Part shown: positions 10,458-20,889 of the stretch, in pieces | How the letters are laid out: each line of letters starts with the position of its first letter | Position numbering within the stretch: position 1 is the stretch's first letter | Origin: Cladocopium goreaui | Taxonomy: Eukaryota; Sar; Dinophyceae; Suessiales; Symbiodiniaceae | Reading direction: 5' to 3' | NCBI GenBank assembly: GCA_947184155.2 | Contig: CAMXCT020001694.1 | Span: 1-64,000, forward strand | DNA length: 64,000 bases | Position numbers and translations under genes: made by a program | Notes under the pieces: model-generated | The model's database searches: none | The model's input: the letters and a program-made list of their open reading frames with translations, nothing else | Told to the model about the DNA's origin: nothing

Positions 10458-13074
10458 TCAATGGGAATGGGACGAAGATGCACAGGTTTGGATCAGTGCT
10501 ACTGTTGCCAAAGGAAAGGGAAGTCCCAAGAGCACGATGAAGTGTCATCTGTGTGGGAGGCGAGGCCACATGGCCAAGCAATGCAAGGCCGATCTGAGCA
10601 AGGTGAAGTGTTTTCATTGCTCGAAGTTTGGTCACATTGGGGCACAATGCCCTGACAAGCCCAAAGGTGACAAGGGAAAGCAGCAAAAGAAGCCCCAGCC
10701 GAAAGCTGGAAAGAGCAAAGGTAAGGGAAAGATGCACGAGTTGGCAGAGGAGAATGGGCAGGAAGCTGCTCCAGCACAAGGTGAGGTGCTGATGCCATTG
10801 ATTTCTTCAGTTGAACATTCGGGTGATGAGTGGCGATGGTGGTTGATTGACAGTGGAGCAGCTGTCTCAGTGTTGTCTGAGCAGTTCAAGGCCTACTACA
10901 AGTGCAGCGCAGAAGAGCAGGTGATGGACACCTACTATGCAGCCAATGGGTCTGCAGTCACCATGAGAGGTGAAGTTCAGGTGACAGTTGTGTTTGAGAC
11001 GGGATCAGGTTCCAAGAAGTCTCAGAACTTTCGTTTGAAGTGCTGCGTAGGCTCCACCAGCCACAACATTGTGAGCACAACCCAGCTTGTGAAGCGTGGA
11101 TGGACAGTTGTTCAGTCGCCAGGTGAGACCTATCTTTGGCATGAAGAGTCGAATACCGTGATTACTGATGTGGTGTTGTGGGGAGGATGTCCCTGGCTGA
11201 GAGCCAAGAAGACAACATCTCAGGTTCCTGCTTTGAAGGATACCTACATGCCGATGGAAGTTGATGTGCCAATGGAGTCAGTGAGGACCGGGCAAGGCTT
11301 GACTGTTGGTATGGTAGGTGCGGTTGAGTTGTCAACCCAGGAGAGACTGCGTCAACACATCTTGAGAGGCCATTATCCGTATGACCCTCATTGTTTGGAA
11401 TGTCAACAGGGCCGTGGTGTTTCCAGAGCACCCAGGCGAGATTTGAAAGAGCGCTTGCTTGAGGTACAGGTTGACTTCATGTTCTTGGGAACAGTTGGAT
11501 CGCAGTACAAGTTTTTGTTGTTTCGTCACTGTTTCAGTGGTTTGTTGGGTGTCTGCGCTGTGAGCGAGAGTCTTGACACCACCGGCCAACATGTCCGCCA
11601 GATCTTGGCAGAGTTTGGACTGTTGTCTGGAGATCCAAAGCCGATTGACTTCAGGTCAGATGCGTCCGATGAACTTGGGACGACGTTGAGAAGAGCTGGT
11701 ATTCCAAGAGAATTTACCGTCAGCAAAGCAGGTCCCCAGAACCATGATACTGTTGGTTCAGTGGAGCGTGGAGTCCGTGAGCTGAAAGAAGGTCTTGCGG
11801 TACTGAGACTCGAATTGGGGAAAGCAGGTGTTGACGTGGTCAACAGTTTGGTTGGCTGGGAAGCCAGTTCAAGGTATGTGATTGCGATGCACAACTTGCA
11901 TTCGAAGTTGGATGGCACAGGATTGAGTGGACGAGAGGTCCTGAGAAACCAGGTTGATCAGAAGAATGCTGTCACAGCGATGTTCTGTTCTAGGGTTCTT
12001 GCGGAGACACCTGACAGTGTGAACAGCATCGGGAGGTTTGTGACTGCTGGATACCTGTATCCTGTGAGGAACTCGTTTGCACACTTTGTAGTTGCGTCAA
12101 TTGAAGGTGAACTGAAATTTTTCCAAGCGAAGAGCCTGAAGCTCGTTTTTCCAATTGTGTATCCTCTGGAATTGGTTGGAAGGTTCTTGCGTGCAGTGGA
12201 CTCTGCTGGACCTGCACCCGCCATCTTGGACCAGGAACCGATTGAGATCGTTCCAGAGGACTTTGCACGTCTGCCCGACAAGGTGCAACCTCCACGGCAT
12301 TGGATTGATGCCCATGGACGGACCGAAGGTTGTAGTTCTTGTGCTACTCGTCAAGGTCGACACTCCAAGAAGTGCTGTGAGCGCTATTGGACATGGCTTC
12401 GGAACCAGAGATCCAAAGAAGCCGTTGTGCCTGAGAAACAACTCCCACTTGCCGAGCCCAATGACCAAGAAGTGGCGGTACCAGTACCATCACAGCCACT
12501 ACCAAAGATTCCAGGTTTGCCATCTGGAATGTTGCCTACAAGGCACTGTCCGAGTTGTGAATCAGGTATGAATGCTCCTGGCACCCGCCATTCGGCTGAG
12601 TGCCGCAAGAGGCAAGGTGAGTTCTTGTCTACTCCTATCAAGCCGTCGCTTGAGGATGTGGAGCAAGCTTTGGAGCAAGCAGGTGAAGGTGGAGACGTCC
12701 CCTACTCACCATCTCTGGGTCCCGAACATGCTGATCTTGCCGATGTGGACATGGACTTACCACTTGAGGCGAGTTCTGCACCAGCTGAGGCTGCATCCTT
12801 TTCGGAGCGAGACGCTCCAGATTTTCAATCCGAAGATGTTGAGATGGAAGTTGAACAGCCACAGACGATCCCGATGATCGATGTGTGTCTTTGCTCTGAG
12901 AGAGTCAGGATTGGATGTTTGACTTCTCCCGATCTGCTCTCCGAGGAGCGGTTCTCTGTTGAGTCTATCAGTTTTTCAGGTGGAGCTCATGACTCTGAAG
13001 TTGTTGAGCTATGTGGATCCAAGGTTCGATTGTGGAAGCCAACAGGAGCTGTTTCGGATACCACTCTTACTTGA
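10458..13074 (+). CDS. pol: E1 pol part 1: zinc knuckles, protease, integrase
   Basis: Two CCHC knuckles (10543-10584 and about 10607-10650; CHLCGRRGHMAKQC, CFHCSKFGHIGAQC) are nucleic-acid binding. The aspartic protease site is WLIDSGAAVSVLS at about 10840. Integrase has the zinc-binding H/C segment (about 11350-11410) and a catalytic triad at codons 11473 (VDFMF), 11659 (RSDAS) and 11764 (SVERG); the last two are 35 codons apart, as in D,D35E enzymes. Two Cys/His repeats of the form GCxxC...HxxxC follow at 12327-12385 and 12544-12610. There is no true ATG at the join; the protein is expected to be made as a gag-pol fusion. The frame stops at 13074 but the reverse transcriptase continues in the next frame. 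Confidence 0.9.
12327..12620 (+). other. Duplicated Cys/His module in E1 pol
   Basis: Two copies of a compact pattern lie after integrase: EGCSSCATRQGRHSKKC and RHCPSCESGMNAPGTRHSAEC. Both are C-x2-C, about 10 residues, H-x3-C, followed by basic residues. This looks like a treble-clef or knuckle-like zinc site. I recall similar modules in dinoflagellate Copia polyproteins, but no function is known to me. Confidence 0.55.
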
Positions 13075-14670
13075 AGAACTGGACCCCCAAGGAACTTTCC
13101 TTGCGATGGTCAAAGAGCTCAAGGGATTGACTCATGTGAAGGCAGGTCGTATCATGAAGGAGAAGGAAGCCTTGCAGTTCTGCAAGAAGCACAACATCAA
13201 AGTTATCTCCTGCAGGTGGGTTACGAACAGTAAGCCTGAAGCCGACGAAGGAGTTCGTGCTCGGATAGTCGTGAAAGATTTCGCTAAAGGTCAGAAGACC
13301 GCCAGGCAGGAAGGTATTTCTTCCCCCACACCCTCGATTGAGTCGCTACGACTTCTGTTGGGAGCGGCAACGGGTATGTGGACTGGTGGAAAAGGTTTCA
13401 ACCTTTATGCGATTGACGTCAGTCAGGCGTTCATGAATTCACCGCTCACTGTGAAGGTTTGTGTCCGGCTTCCATCATCAATCAGCACACTTGACAATGA
13501 ACCGGTTTTTCTTGAGGCTTACAAGGGTTTGAATGGACTTCGTATCGCAAGTTTGACTTGGGTTCTGTTCTTTGATGGGATTGTCAAAAGCGTTGGCATC
13601 CGATCTGGACTTGTGGAGCCATGCTTGTACGGTGGGATGGTACGGGGTGCCCCCATCCTTGTCATCTGTTATGTTGATGACCTGTTGGTTGCCACGCCCA
13701 GCGAGGCTGCGTATCGTGTTCTGTTTGAAGCTCTTGAGAAGCAGGTCAAGATCCGAGAGACTGGCCGAGTGACCATGTCTGGTGGTTCATTGAAGTTTCT
13801 AGGCCGTACCATCCTCCGAGAGAAGGGAAGCTCAGGTTTGCAGTTGTTTGTCGACCAGGATTACCTGAACAGTGCGTTCGAGGAGTATGGAATCTCCAAA
13901 GGTTCCACTGCATTTCCTGATCTTCGTCCATTTTTGGAGCAGACACTGCAAGAAGAGCCTATCAGCGCTGAGGCGCACTCCAAGTTCAGGAGAGTTCTTG
14001 GACGTCTGTCATGGCTGGCACAGACCCGACAGGATATCTTGATCCTGATTGCAATGCTGTCAACTGGACAATCCTGTCCAAAGCCAGGCCATGAGAAAGC
14101 TCTGCGAGCCGTGCTTCGATTTATGTTGTTGCACATGAAGATGTCCCAGAAATTTCCCTCACCTGGACTTGAGGACCTTTCTGAGAAAGACATCGGTCTG
14201 GAAGTTTATAGTGATGCTGGATTTGCCCCTATGCAAGCTACTCAGAGGAGAAGCATCACTGGGTGCGTTATTGTTTTCCGATGTGTTGTTTTGAAGTGTT
14301 TCTCTCGACATCAGGCATCTGTGACGTTGAGTTCATGCGAGGCAGAGCTCGTTGCCGTTCAGGCAGCTGTCCAAGAAGCCATTGGTTTGCTGAGAAGTTT
14401 GAGTTTTGTCCTGCGTCGCATTCAGGTATATCCACCGTCTTTGTCAGAGGACGACAGCTTGGATTTTGTCTGTCCGATCCTCTTGTGGACTGACTCCCTG
14501 AGTGGGAAGATGCTTTTGGAAGGTTCCGACCTCCAGCGTAGGTCAAGACATATCGACATCAAAGTGAACTGGTTGAGAGAACTTTTGGGAAAAGAAATCC
14601 TGCAAATTGGACATGTCAGAGGAACTGGAAACGTCGCTGACCATTTTACCAAATGTTTGCCGACGATCAA
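13050..14670 (+). CDS. pol: E1 pol part 2: reverse transcriptase and RNase H
   Basis: This is the first third of the frame that ends at 17506. Reverse transcriptase shows ISCRWVTNSK, the first catalytic Asp in YAIDVSQAFMNSP (about 13405) and the YVDDLL box at 13670-13687. RNase H shows EVYSDAGFAP (about 14205), SCEAELVAVQAA (about 14332) and LWTDSLSGKML (about 14485), then the C-terminal RHIDIKVNWLRE and VADHFTK segments. All metal-binding acids are intact. The join to the integrase frame lies between 13055 and 13075 and needs a one-base shift. Confidence 0.92.
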
Positions 14671-14869
14671 AGCGTTGCAGTACATGGAAATACTTGGTTT
14701 TTCGTCGTTTGAAGGTATTCTTTTGGACTGTTTGCTTGATTTTGAAATCCGCGACAACAGTTTTTCAGGTATTTTGTGTGCGTTTTCAACCAGGAACTGC
14801 ATGTTTTGTGGAGAGTTGATTTGTGAAGAACCTGCAAATTCAACAACTTGTGAATTGTCGCCATTTCCA

Positions 14870-17506
14870 CGTTCATGCACTCATATGATCAATGCACTTG
14901 TAGCTGTTTGCGAAAGGTTTCAAGGCGAGGGAATCGGTTCCGCTATGGCTGGACGTATCCCTGCAGAACGAGAAGAGCCCAGAGCGCCGGACAGCCATGC
15001 GCTCCTTGGGCATCCAACAGCTGAAGGTGTCGGTGCGGCACCTGAATCTGATGATACGGTCACCAAAGCCAACACTGCGACTGTTGCGGTGACATCTGCA
15101 GAGGCAGTGGTGCCAGCTGCTGAGGCAGTGCCGAAGGCAGCAGAGGCTGCAGCTCCCCCTGCCGCTACTGAAGCGGCACCAGGTGCACCAGTGGCATCAG
15201 AGACTGCAGCTGCCGAGGCTGAGGATGTTGTGGAGGTCACTCCAAAGAAAGCTCAGCCGCCGAGGCCCAAGGAGAAAGCCATGCCTACTACTCGAGGCAG
15301 ACCTGAAGCGAAAGCAAGGCCGTCAGGAAGGTCTCAAGCTCCTGGACGTGAACCTGCTGTGAAGAAGATGCCCAGGAAGCCTGGTCGCTTTGTGATTCAG
15401 GTGAAGAAAGAGGCCTGGGAGGCCACTGGTCTGCTGAAGAGACGACGCGAGGCTGGTCGTCGTAAGGCCAAGCGTCAGGCTTGGAAGAATAGGCAGAAGG
15501 AAGCGTTTGCATACTTCGCTGCTCAGAGGAGAGAAGAGGAGTCCCGGCCAACGCCTACATATGAGGTTGTGAGAGGGTCGAGACTGCCAGGTCAGAGAAG
15601 GGTCATGCGAAGGATGTACAACCCTCAGTTAAACAAGAGAGAGGAGTTGGAGATCAACCCGAAAGCTGAGGAGGAAAAAGGACCCGCCTTTGTGAGGTCT
15701 TTCAGTGGATTCAGCTGGAAGAATCCGAAGGGTCTGAAGTGCGGTCATTGTGGAGAGAAAGGCCATATCATCTCTCAGTGTCCTGAGATGGAGCGAAGGG
15801 TGAGCCTTACTCATGGGCGTGTGACTTTGACGCCGCGAGGACAGCACCAGCCAGACTCTACTGTGGGCGATGAGGTTGCCCCGGGTGATTCAATTTCACA
15901 GGTTGGATTGACCCAGGAGTCACTACGTATCCACAACAAGAGGCTGAGAGGCCACGGTTGGTCCGAGGAGGCCCCAGCAGCCGCAGGTAGCCCTCCAAGA
16001 GCTCGTCAGAGGACTGGGATGGGTCCCCCTCAGACGCCACCGAAGAGGAGCGGCCAGTTTCCGGCCAGCAGCAATGCGGCAGTGGCGATGGGTCCAAAGC
16101 CGCCTCCACACCCGCCAAAGGGGTGGGTTCCGCAAGGGCCACAGCCACCACAGGCACCACCCATCTCTGGGAAGGCCCCTCCAGCAATGCCTTCTCCAGC
16201 CCAGGGCCCTCTACCACCACCGCCAGCGCCCCCGGCGCCACCTCAGGTACCACCACCGCCGCCAGCTCCAAGAAGAGTTTCAAGTGCGCCAAAGACGCCA
16301 CCCAAGACGCCTCCAAAGGCGAAATCTGGAGAGCCTACATCGCCTAAGGCGAGTCCAGGTGCAAAGGCAGCACCAACTGTGGATTTGGTTACTCCAAAGA
16401 GCCCTGAAGCGAAAGCAGCGTCGCTTGTGGGCGAGCCGCCCCATAGGCCATTCAGAGTTGGCCCAGGAGGAGCACTGGAAGCTGAGACAATTGCCCCTTC
16501 ATCGGGGTACAGTATGTCTATGATTTCAAGGACCCCAGTTGCAAAGGCACCGGCCAGTGAGGCCCCGCCAGAGCCTTCTGAGACATCAGGGAGACCGCCC
16601 CAGCGTCGTATGGAAGCCTGCATAGCATGTCATGGCAGTGGAGAGCTTCCGATGCGAGCGAATCGGAGGTTGTTCAGGTTGTTGACATCGTCAACAGCGT
16701 CAGCAGCAACTGCAAATGCAGCTGCTCGAGGTGGAGCAACGGCCAGTGTTTTGTCTGCAATTTCAGGTTCAAGTTCTTCAGAAGCTGATGTGACCCATTT
16801 CAAGAGTGAAAGGGGGGTAGGTCTTTTTGTTGAGCTAGCCTGCAGCAAAGCCAGTGTCTTGTCAGCTGCATGCGCTGAGAGCCGTGCTTGTTATGTTGGA
16901 GTTCATGGAAATCTTGAGAAGATAGCTACACAGAATCATGTTGCAGATCTTGTGAACCAGGTGATGGAGGAGTTGAAGATGACCAGATCAGCCTCTGATC
17001 GAGAGCTGGGAGAGGTGCATTTGTTCTGTCACGTTCACATGTCATTGCCGTGCACAGGTGGATCTCCATTGCAGAATTTTTCGGGTGGGAAAAGAGTCCC
17101 AGAGCATGAGCGAAAGTTTTTCGAACTTTTAGCCGCTTGTGAAAAGTTGTTGGATCGGTTAGTAGAAAGACATCCCGAGTTGTCTATGTCTTTTGAATTG
17201 CCAAATTCCAACAGGTATTGGACTCATCCGAAGCTGCAAGCCTTTGTTCAGGCCAGAATTCCATTCAGGTCTGTTGTCCATGCTTGTGCAATGGGAATTG
17301 AAGGACTGCCAGGATTACCCATCAAGAAAGCGTTCAGGATCATGTCAAGTTCTGAGGAGCTTAGTCAACGTCTTGAGAAGCGTTTTCATTGTGCTTGTGA
17401 TTTCCACGCATCATTCAATTTTTCTGACTTTCAGTTGTCAGAGAAATACTCCAGGAAATTTGCCAGATTCTTTGTGCGAATGCTCGCATTACTTGCCCTC
17501 AGGTGA
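14870..17506 (+). CDS. E1 C-terminal extension with third zinc knuckle and methyltransferase-like domain
   Basis: The RNase H frame stays open for another 850 codons. It may also start at ATG 14945 (MAGRIPAER). In order it holds an Ala/Glu-rich stretch, a strongly basic stretch (15400-15620), a CCHC knuckle CGHCGEKGHIISQC (about 15740-15781), a long Pro-rich linker (16080-16320), a CxxC site (about 16615) and a globular end (16800-17480). The globular end has GLFVELACSKASVL, resembling methyltransferase motif I, and LPCTGGSP, resembling the Pro-Cys loop of cytosine-5 methyltransferases. Many Copia proteins end at RNase H, so this is unusual. The enzyme assignment is inference; the fold is divergent. 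Confidence 0.6.
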   Translation, partial: RSCTHMINALVAVCERFQGEGIGSAMAGRIPAEREEPRAPDSHALLGHPTAEGVGAAPESDDTVTKANTATVAVTSAEAVVPAAEAVPKAAEAAAPPAATEAAPGAPVASETAAAEAEDVVEVTPKKAQPPRPKEKAMPTTRGRPEAKARPSGRSQAPGREPAVKKMPRKPGRFVIQVKKEAWEATGLLKRRREAGRRKAKRQAWKNRQKEAFAYFAAQRREEESRPTPTYEVVRGSRLPGQRRVMRRMYNPQLNKREELEINPKAEEEKGPAFVRSFSGFSWKNPKGLKCGHCGEKGHIISQCPEMERRVSLTHGRVTLTPRGQHQPDSTVGDEVAPGDSISQVGLTQESLRIHNKRLRGHGWSEEAPAAAGSPPRARQRTGMGPPQTPPKRSGQFPASSNAAVAMGPKPPPHPPKGWVPQGPQPPQAPPISGKAPPAMPSPAQGPLPPPPAPPAPPQVPPPPPAPRRVSSAPKTPPKTPPKAKSGEPTSPKASPGAKAAPTVDLVTPKSPEAKAASLVGEPPHRPFRVGPGGALEAETIAPSSGYSMSMISRTPVAKAPASEAPPEPSETSGRPPQRRMEACIACHGSGELPMRANRRLFRLLTSSTASAATANAAARGGATASVLSAISGSSSSEADVTHFKSERGVGLFVELACSKASVLSAACAESRACYVGVHGNLEKIATQNHVADLVNQVMEELKMTRSASDRELGEVHLFCHVHMSLPCTGGSPLQNFSGGKRVPEHERKFFELLAACEKLLDRLVERHPELSMSFELPNSNRYWTHPKLQAFVQARIPFRSVVHACAMGIEGLPGLPIKKAFRIMSSSEELSQRLEKRFHCACDFHASFNFSDFQLSEKYSRKFARFFVRMLALLALR

Positions 17507-18100
17507 TCGATGGCGTCGAAGCTACGCTGATTTTATCGCCTGATCTTCCCTGAGGAAAAAGGAAGAGTCTGCTGCATGAGTGAACTTGTGAGATTTTGGA
17601 TAGCTTGAACGACTTGTGAAGTCATCTTGAAGTTTTGATAGACTTGTGAAGTCATCTGGATAGAGAAAGGTCTTTAAATGTCTAAGACATGAGGCTGAAA
17701 ACTCTCTTTGATCGTTGCCCTGTGCGTTGCTTGGGTAGTCGGATCTAATTATCGAGACTTTGAGGTCTGACGATTGCATGGTATAGTTCTGAATCCAATT
17801 TGAATTGCAAGAGTTGCAGAAGTCTTTAGAAGACATCGAGAGGATGATCTTTGGACTTTCTTGGTCGCAGAAGTCTTTAGAAGACATCGAGAGGATGATC
17901 TTTGGACTTTCGGAGATACAGAAGTCTTTAGAAGGCTTTGGACTTTCTAGAGGATGATCTTGTGGACTTTCTGGGATCGTTTTTGGACTTTCCTTGATGG
18001 ACTGTCTTTGGAATGTTTGTGGACTGCTTGGAATGGATTTCAGCATGAGCTTGATTGGATTTCCGCAGCCATTTGTGTGTGTGGGCAGGTCGCGCAAGCC
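17507..18100 (+). other. E1 non-coding gap with a 51-bp tandem repeat
   Basis: No gene is seen. Two and a half copies of a 51-bp unit (CAGAAGTCTTTAGAAGACAT...) occupy 17816-17960. GGACTTTC-type words recur on both sides (17850-18000). Confidence 0.7.
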
Positions 18101-18562
18101 ATGGCCACTGGAGAGATGGAAGAGCTCTACTGGCTCTTATTCTTTGTGTATACACTGGGTTTTCTATCTGGTATTCTTTCAGCTTGCTGCATTACGAAAT
18201 GTTGCAAAAGCCGCAATACAACTGCAAGAAATTCAGGTACAGCTATGAAGAGTTCTACAGCTTTGTCAGGTGATTCTGACGGTGAAGGCCCAAGTACTCG
18301 TATCTATTGGAGTTTTTGCCGAGAGATGTATCACTGCAGTGAGAAGTGCAAGGTTTTGATTGCCGCCGCTGGTCCAAATGGACATACTCGATGCCGAGAC
18401 AATTGCCAGGTTTGCCAACCGGAGACTGGACCCTTGTTGGTTGTGACTTCAACAGGATCGAAGTATCACTGTTCAGGTTGCCGTACAACGGAGAAGTCAA
18501 AGCAGATGACGCTGTTAGCATGCCCTATCTGCTATGGCATGGGAAATGTCAAGGCCGAGTGA
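18101..18562 (+). CDS. E1 third ORF: single-pass membrane, Cys-rich protein
   Basis: The ATG at 18101 (MATGEMEELYW) is chosen because it precedes a hydrophobic segment of about 22 residues (WLLFFVYTLGFLSGILSACC). Longer upstream frames look like read-through of repeats. The remaining 120 residues carry clustered Cys pairs: FCREMYHCSEKC, CRDNCQVC, YHCSGC and LACPICYGMG, suggesting zinc ribbons. The ORF lies between pol and the polypurine tract, where env-like genes sit in some LTR elements. No signal peptide or fusion motif is seen. Function is unknown. Confidence 0.6.
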   Translation: MATGEMEELYWLLFFVYTLGFLSGILSACCITKCCKSRNTTARNSGTAMKSSTALSGDSDGEGPSTRIYWSFCREMYHCSEKCKVLIAAAGPNGHTRCRDNCQVCQPETGPLLVVTSTGSKYHCSGCRTTEKSKQMTLLACPICYGMGNVKAE

Positions 18563-18596
18563 CTGAACTCGTTTTTTGGACTTGAGTCGCACAAGT

Positions 18597-18607
18597 TCGA
18601 AAGGGGG
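18597..18607 (+). promoter_or_regulatory. E1 polypurine tract
   Basis: TCGAAAGGGGG abuts the 3' LTR (TGTGAAA). It should prime plus-strand DNA synthesis. The identical 11 bases precede the E2 3' LTR. Confidence 0.9.
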
Positions 18608-19152
18608 TGTGAAAAATCATCCTATGTATAGCTAGCGTAGCGATCTTGTGCTTGTACTTAGGTAGTTGTTAGTTGCTTTGTAGTTGTAGTTTGTGGACTT
18701 GCGTAGTTTGGACTTTGTTTTGTAGTTAGCAGGTGATTGTGATGTAGTTAATCGATCTCATCTCATTCCGTCACAAAGAGTTGTGACGGAGTTGCCATTT
18801 TTCGTTTGTAGTTAGCCGTTTTTAGGTTTTTTGCACGTTGTAGGTTATTCCACACGAGAACCAAACTGCACGAAACCAATCTTAGGTTTTTGCCACGTAG
18901 AAGTTTGTTTTTTGCACGTGTCTAGATTTGTAGAATCGTTTCTGGAACTGCTATGACCCAACGTAAACGTTGGCTCAAGACCCGCGAGTTCGAAAAGGGT
19001 GAGTGTGTCGCCGTGAGACGGCCTGGGAAAGTTGACACAGACAGAAACGCGAAACGACCACCGTTTGTTTGTGTTTTGGTTTGGGTTTACTTTGTGCACG
19101 AGAGGTTTGAAAGCGGTTTTCGCGATCTAACTTTGTGTGTCAAAGTTTTACG
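18608..19152 (+). repeat. E1 3' LTR
   Basis: A 545-bp intact LTR beginning TGTGAAAAATC and ending GTTTTACG. It matches the 5' LTR with only a few substitutions and one 9-bp indel, and it lacks insertion B. The conserved 10-bp hairpin is at 18767-18790. Confidence 0.95.
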
Positions 19153-19157
19153 CTGGT

Positions 19158-19551
19158 CAACACTGATCAATGACATCATCCTGTTGTCAGAAATGACAAG
19201 TCCGAAGACCCATAGAATATTGTGACACAGGATGGTCACATACAAGATTCCTTCCGCAATAAGTAGAGTGTTCTCTACCAATCTTCCACGACTTCTTGCA
19301 GTAACCTTCCACATATCCTCTGTGCATAGCTCATGCACAATGATGAGTGACATGTCGCTTCACCCTTACCCAAAGGGTGGTCTCACAGGGTGTCAAATTT
19401 CCATAAAAAAAGACAACTGAGCACTAGGCCTTTCAGCACTCGTGGCAATGCACATGGATCACCCTTGCGAGTATGATGATTGGAAAAGCACTACTGAGCG
19501 GACTCTGAGTGTGCCCTGAGTGCCGTAGCCTTCCTGTCATTTTCACCTTAG
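19158..19551. other. Target DNA of E1 and left part of retroposon copy C
   Basis: 19158-19470 is the continuation of the pre-insertion sequence at 7026-7083 and shows no gene. From about 19474 (GATGATTGGAAAAGCA) to 19551 the sequence matches retroposon B at 8142-8218 with divergence. Copy C resumes at 29962 after E2. Confidence 0.6.
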
Positions 19552-20251
19552 TGTGAAAGTTTGTGTCCCTTACAGGGTTACAACTTGGCTTTGGTGCGAG
19601 CTGCCATTCATTGAGCATTTGGTAGCGGAACTGGACTATGGGAAGATGTCTACAACAGACTTGAGCAGTTTCGATATTGCTTTGTAGTATTTGAAGCTGC
19701 CGGAGTTGCTTTGAGATATCGACCTGTGGGTCTGAGTGAAGCTACACGGAGTTCAAGACAATTTACGTCAGTTTGGAGCTTTATTTAGCTTTATGATACT
19801 GAGCGAATGCTTCCAGAAGCATTCGCTATGCCATTGAATCGGGATGCTATGATTCCATCGATCTCGGAAGTTCTTTGACCTCTTGGAGGAGTATGAATCT
19901 AACTGAGATGGTTTTGGATCATCCGTTTCGATTCTTGTCATTGCTTCGTACATCTGAGATGTTTGTGAAGCCTATTGATTGCCTCTTGCGAGTATGCGAG
20001 ATACTCCGGCATTGTGAGGACAATGCCTACGTATCTTATTCGACCTCTGGGTATTTGATCTGGAAGTCTATTTTGTGACCTTTGTAGCTGTGACTTTTGG
20101 CTGACGTTTGGTTATTGCAGTAAGCGAACTACTTTAGCGCTATGACTGCTGATGACTGGATATTAGCTGAGAGGTTGAGCAGAGCATTTGAGTATGTGAG
20201 ATACTTCGGCATTGTGAGGACAATGCCTACGTATAGTAGTCAACCTCCGGG

Positions 20252-20283
20252 TAATTGTTTTTTCAGTTGCTAAATATATATAT

Positions 20284-20314
<31 letters not shown>

Positions 20315-20370
20315 TATGACGTGTCAATATAATGTATATATATATATAAACAAAACTTTTTACTAATCTA
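20252..20370. repeat. AT-microsatellite insertion in E2 5' LTR
   Basis: Relative to the 3' LTR (29022-29030) about 117 bp are inserted between GGGTA and CTTGATCTGG. The core is (TA)n. TA flanks both sides, compatible with a TA duplication. No terminal inverted repeat is clear. Confidence 0.7.
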
Positions 20371-20624
20371 CTTGATCTGGAGAGCTACGTTATGATCTTT
20401 GTGTCTGTGACTTGTTGCTGACATTTGGTTATAGCAGTAAGCGAACTACTTTAGCGCTATGACTGCTTATGACTGGATATTAGCTGAGAAGTCGAGCAGA
20501 GTATTCTACTCTCCTCGACGGTTTGGAACTATGAGAAGACATCTCTGTGTGAAGAGCTGTTTTGGAGAAGTCGAGCAGAACATTCTACTCTCCTCTGTGG
20601 TTTGAAGCTAGGAGAAGACACCTC

Positions 20625-20889
20625 TAAGTGAAGAACAAACTTGCTTTTGCTTGTGTTTGTGTTTTGTGTTGTTTTTGCTTTTGGTTCTTTGTGTTTCGGT
20701 TCTTGCTCTTTGGAACGTGACAAGGAAATAGGACTATGTATCGGTCCTCTACCAGTTGACTTTTGCGGCCCTACAGCTTGGCCCCTGCGTGAATTAGATA
20801 ATTAATCTCACTTGCAACATGATTGGAAACATGTTGAACGACCTGGCGGAAGCCATACGGCGTTGGACGGAAAAAAATAAGTGAAGAAC
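20625..20889 (+). mobile_element. Retroposon copy D, 3' end only, with 12-bp target duplication
   Basis: The insertion 20637-20877 holds only the last 241 bp of the poly(A) retroposon: the G/T-rich stretch, TATCGGTCCTCTACCAGT, the conserved 3' end and seven A. TAAGTGAAGAAC is duplicated at 20625-20636 and 20878-20889; the 3' LTR of E2 has a single copy. This strong 5' truncation is typical of LINE-type retrotransposition. Confidence 0.92.

Larger units (their letters stand above)
7079..19157 (+). mobile_element. Copia LTR retrotransposon E1 with its 5-bp target duplication
   Basis: The element runs from 7084 to 19152. It has LTRs at 7084-8929 (split by insertion B) and 18608-19152. A perfect duplication CTGGT lies at 7079-7083 and 19153-19157. 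Primer-binding site, gag, protease, integrase, reverse transcriptase, RNase H, a long C-terminal extension, a small membrane-protein ORF and a polypurine tract follow in order. Integrase before reverse transcriptase places it in Ty1/Copia. The LTRs are nearly identical, so insertion is recent, but three one-base frame breaks are present in this copy. Confidence 0.95.

Noticed and set aside
15858..16623. Long minus-strand Val/Ala/Gly-rich frames
   Set aside because: They are shadows of the Pro/Ala-rich linker of the E1 polyprotein.
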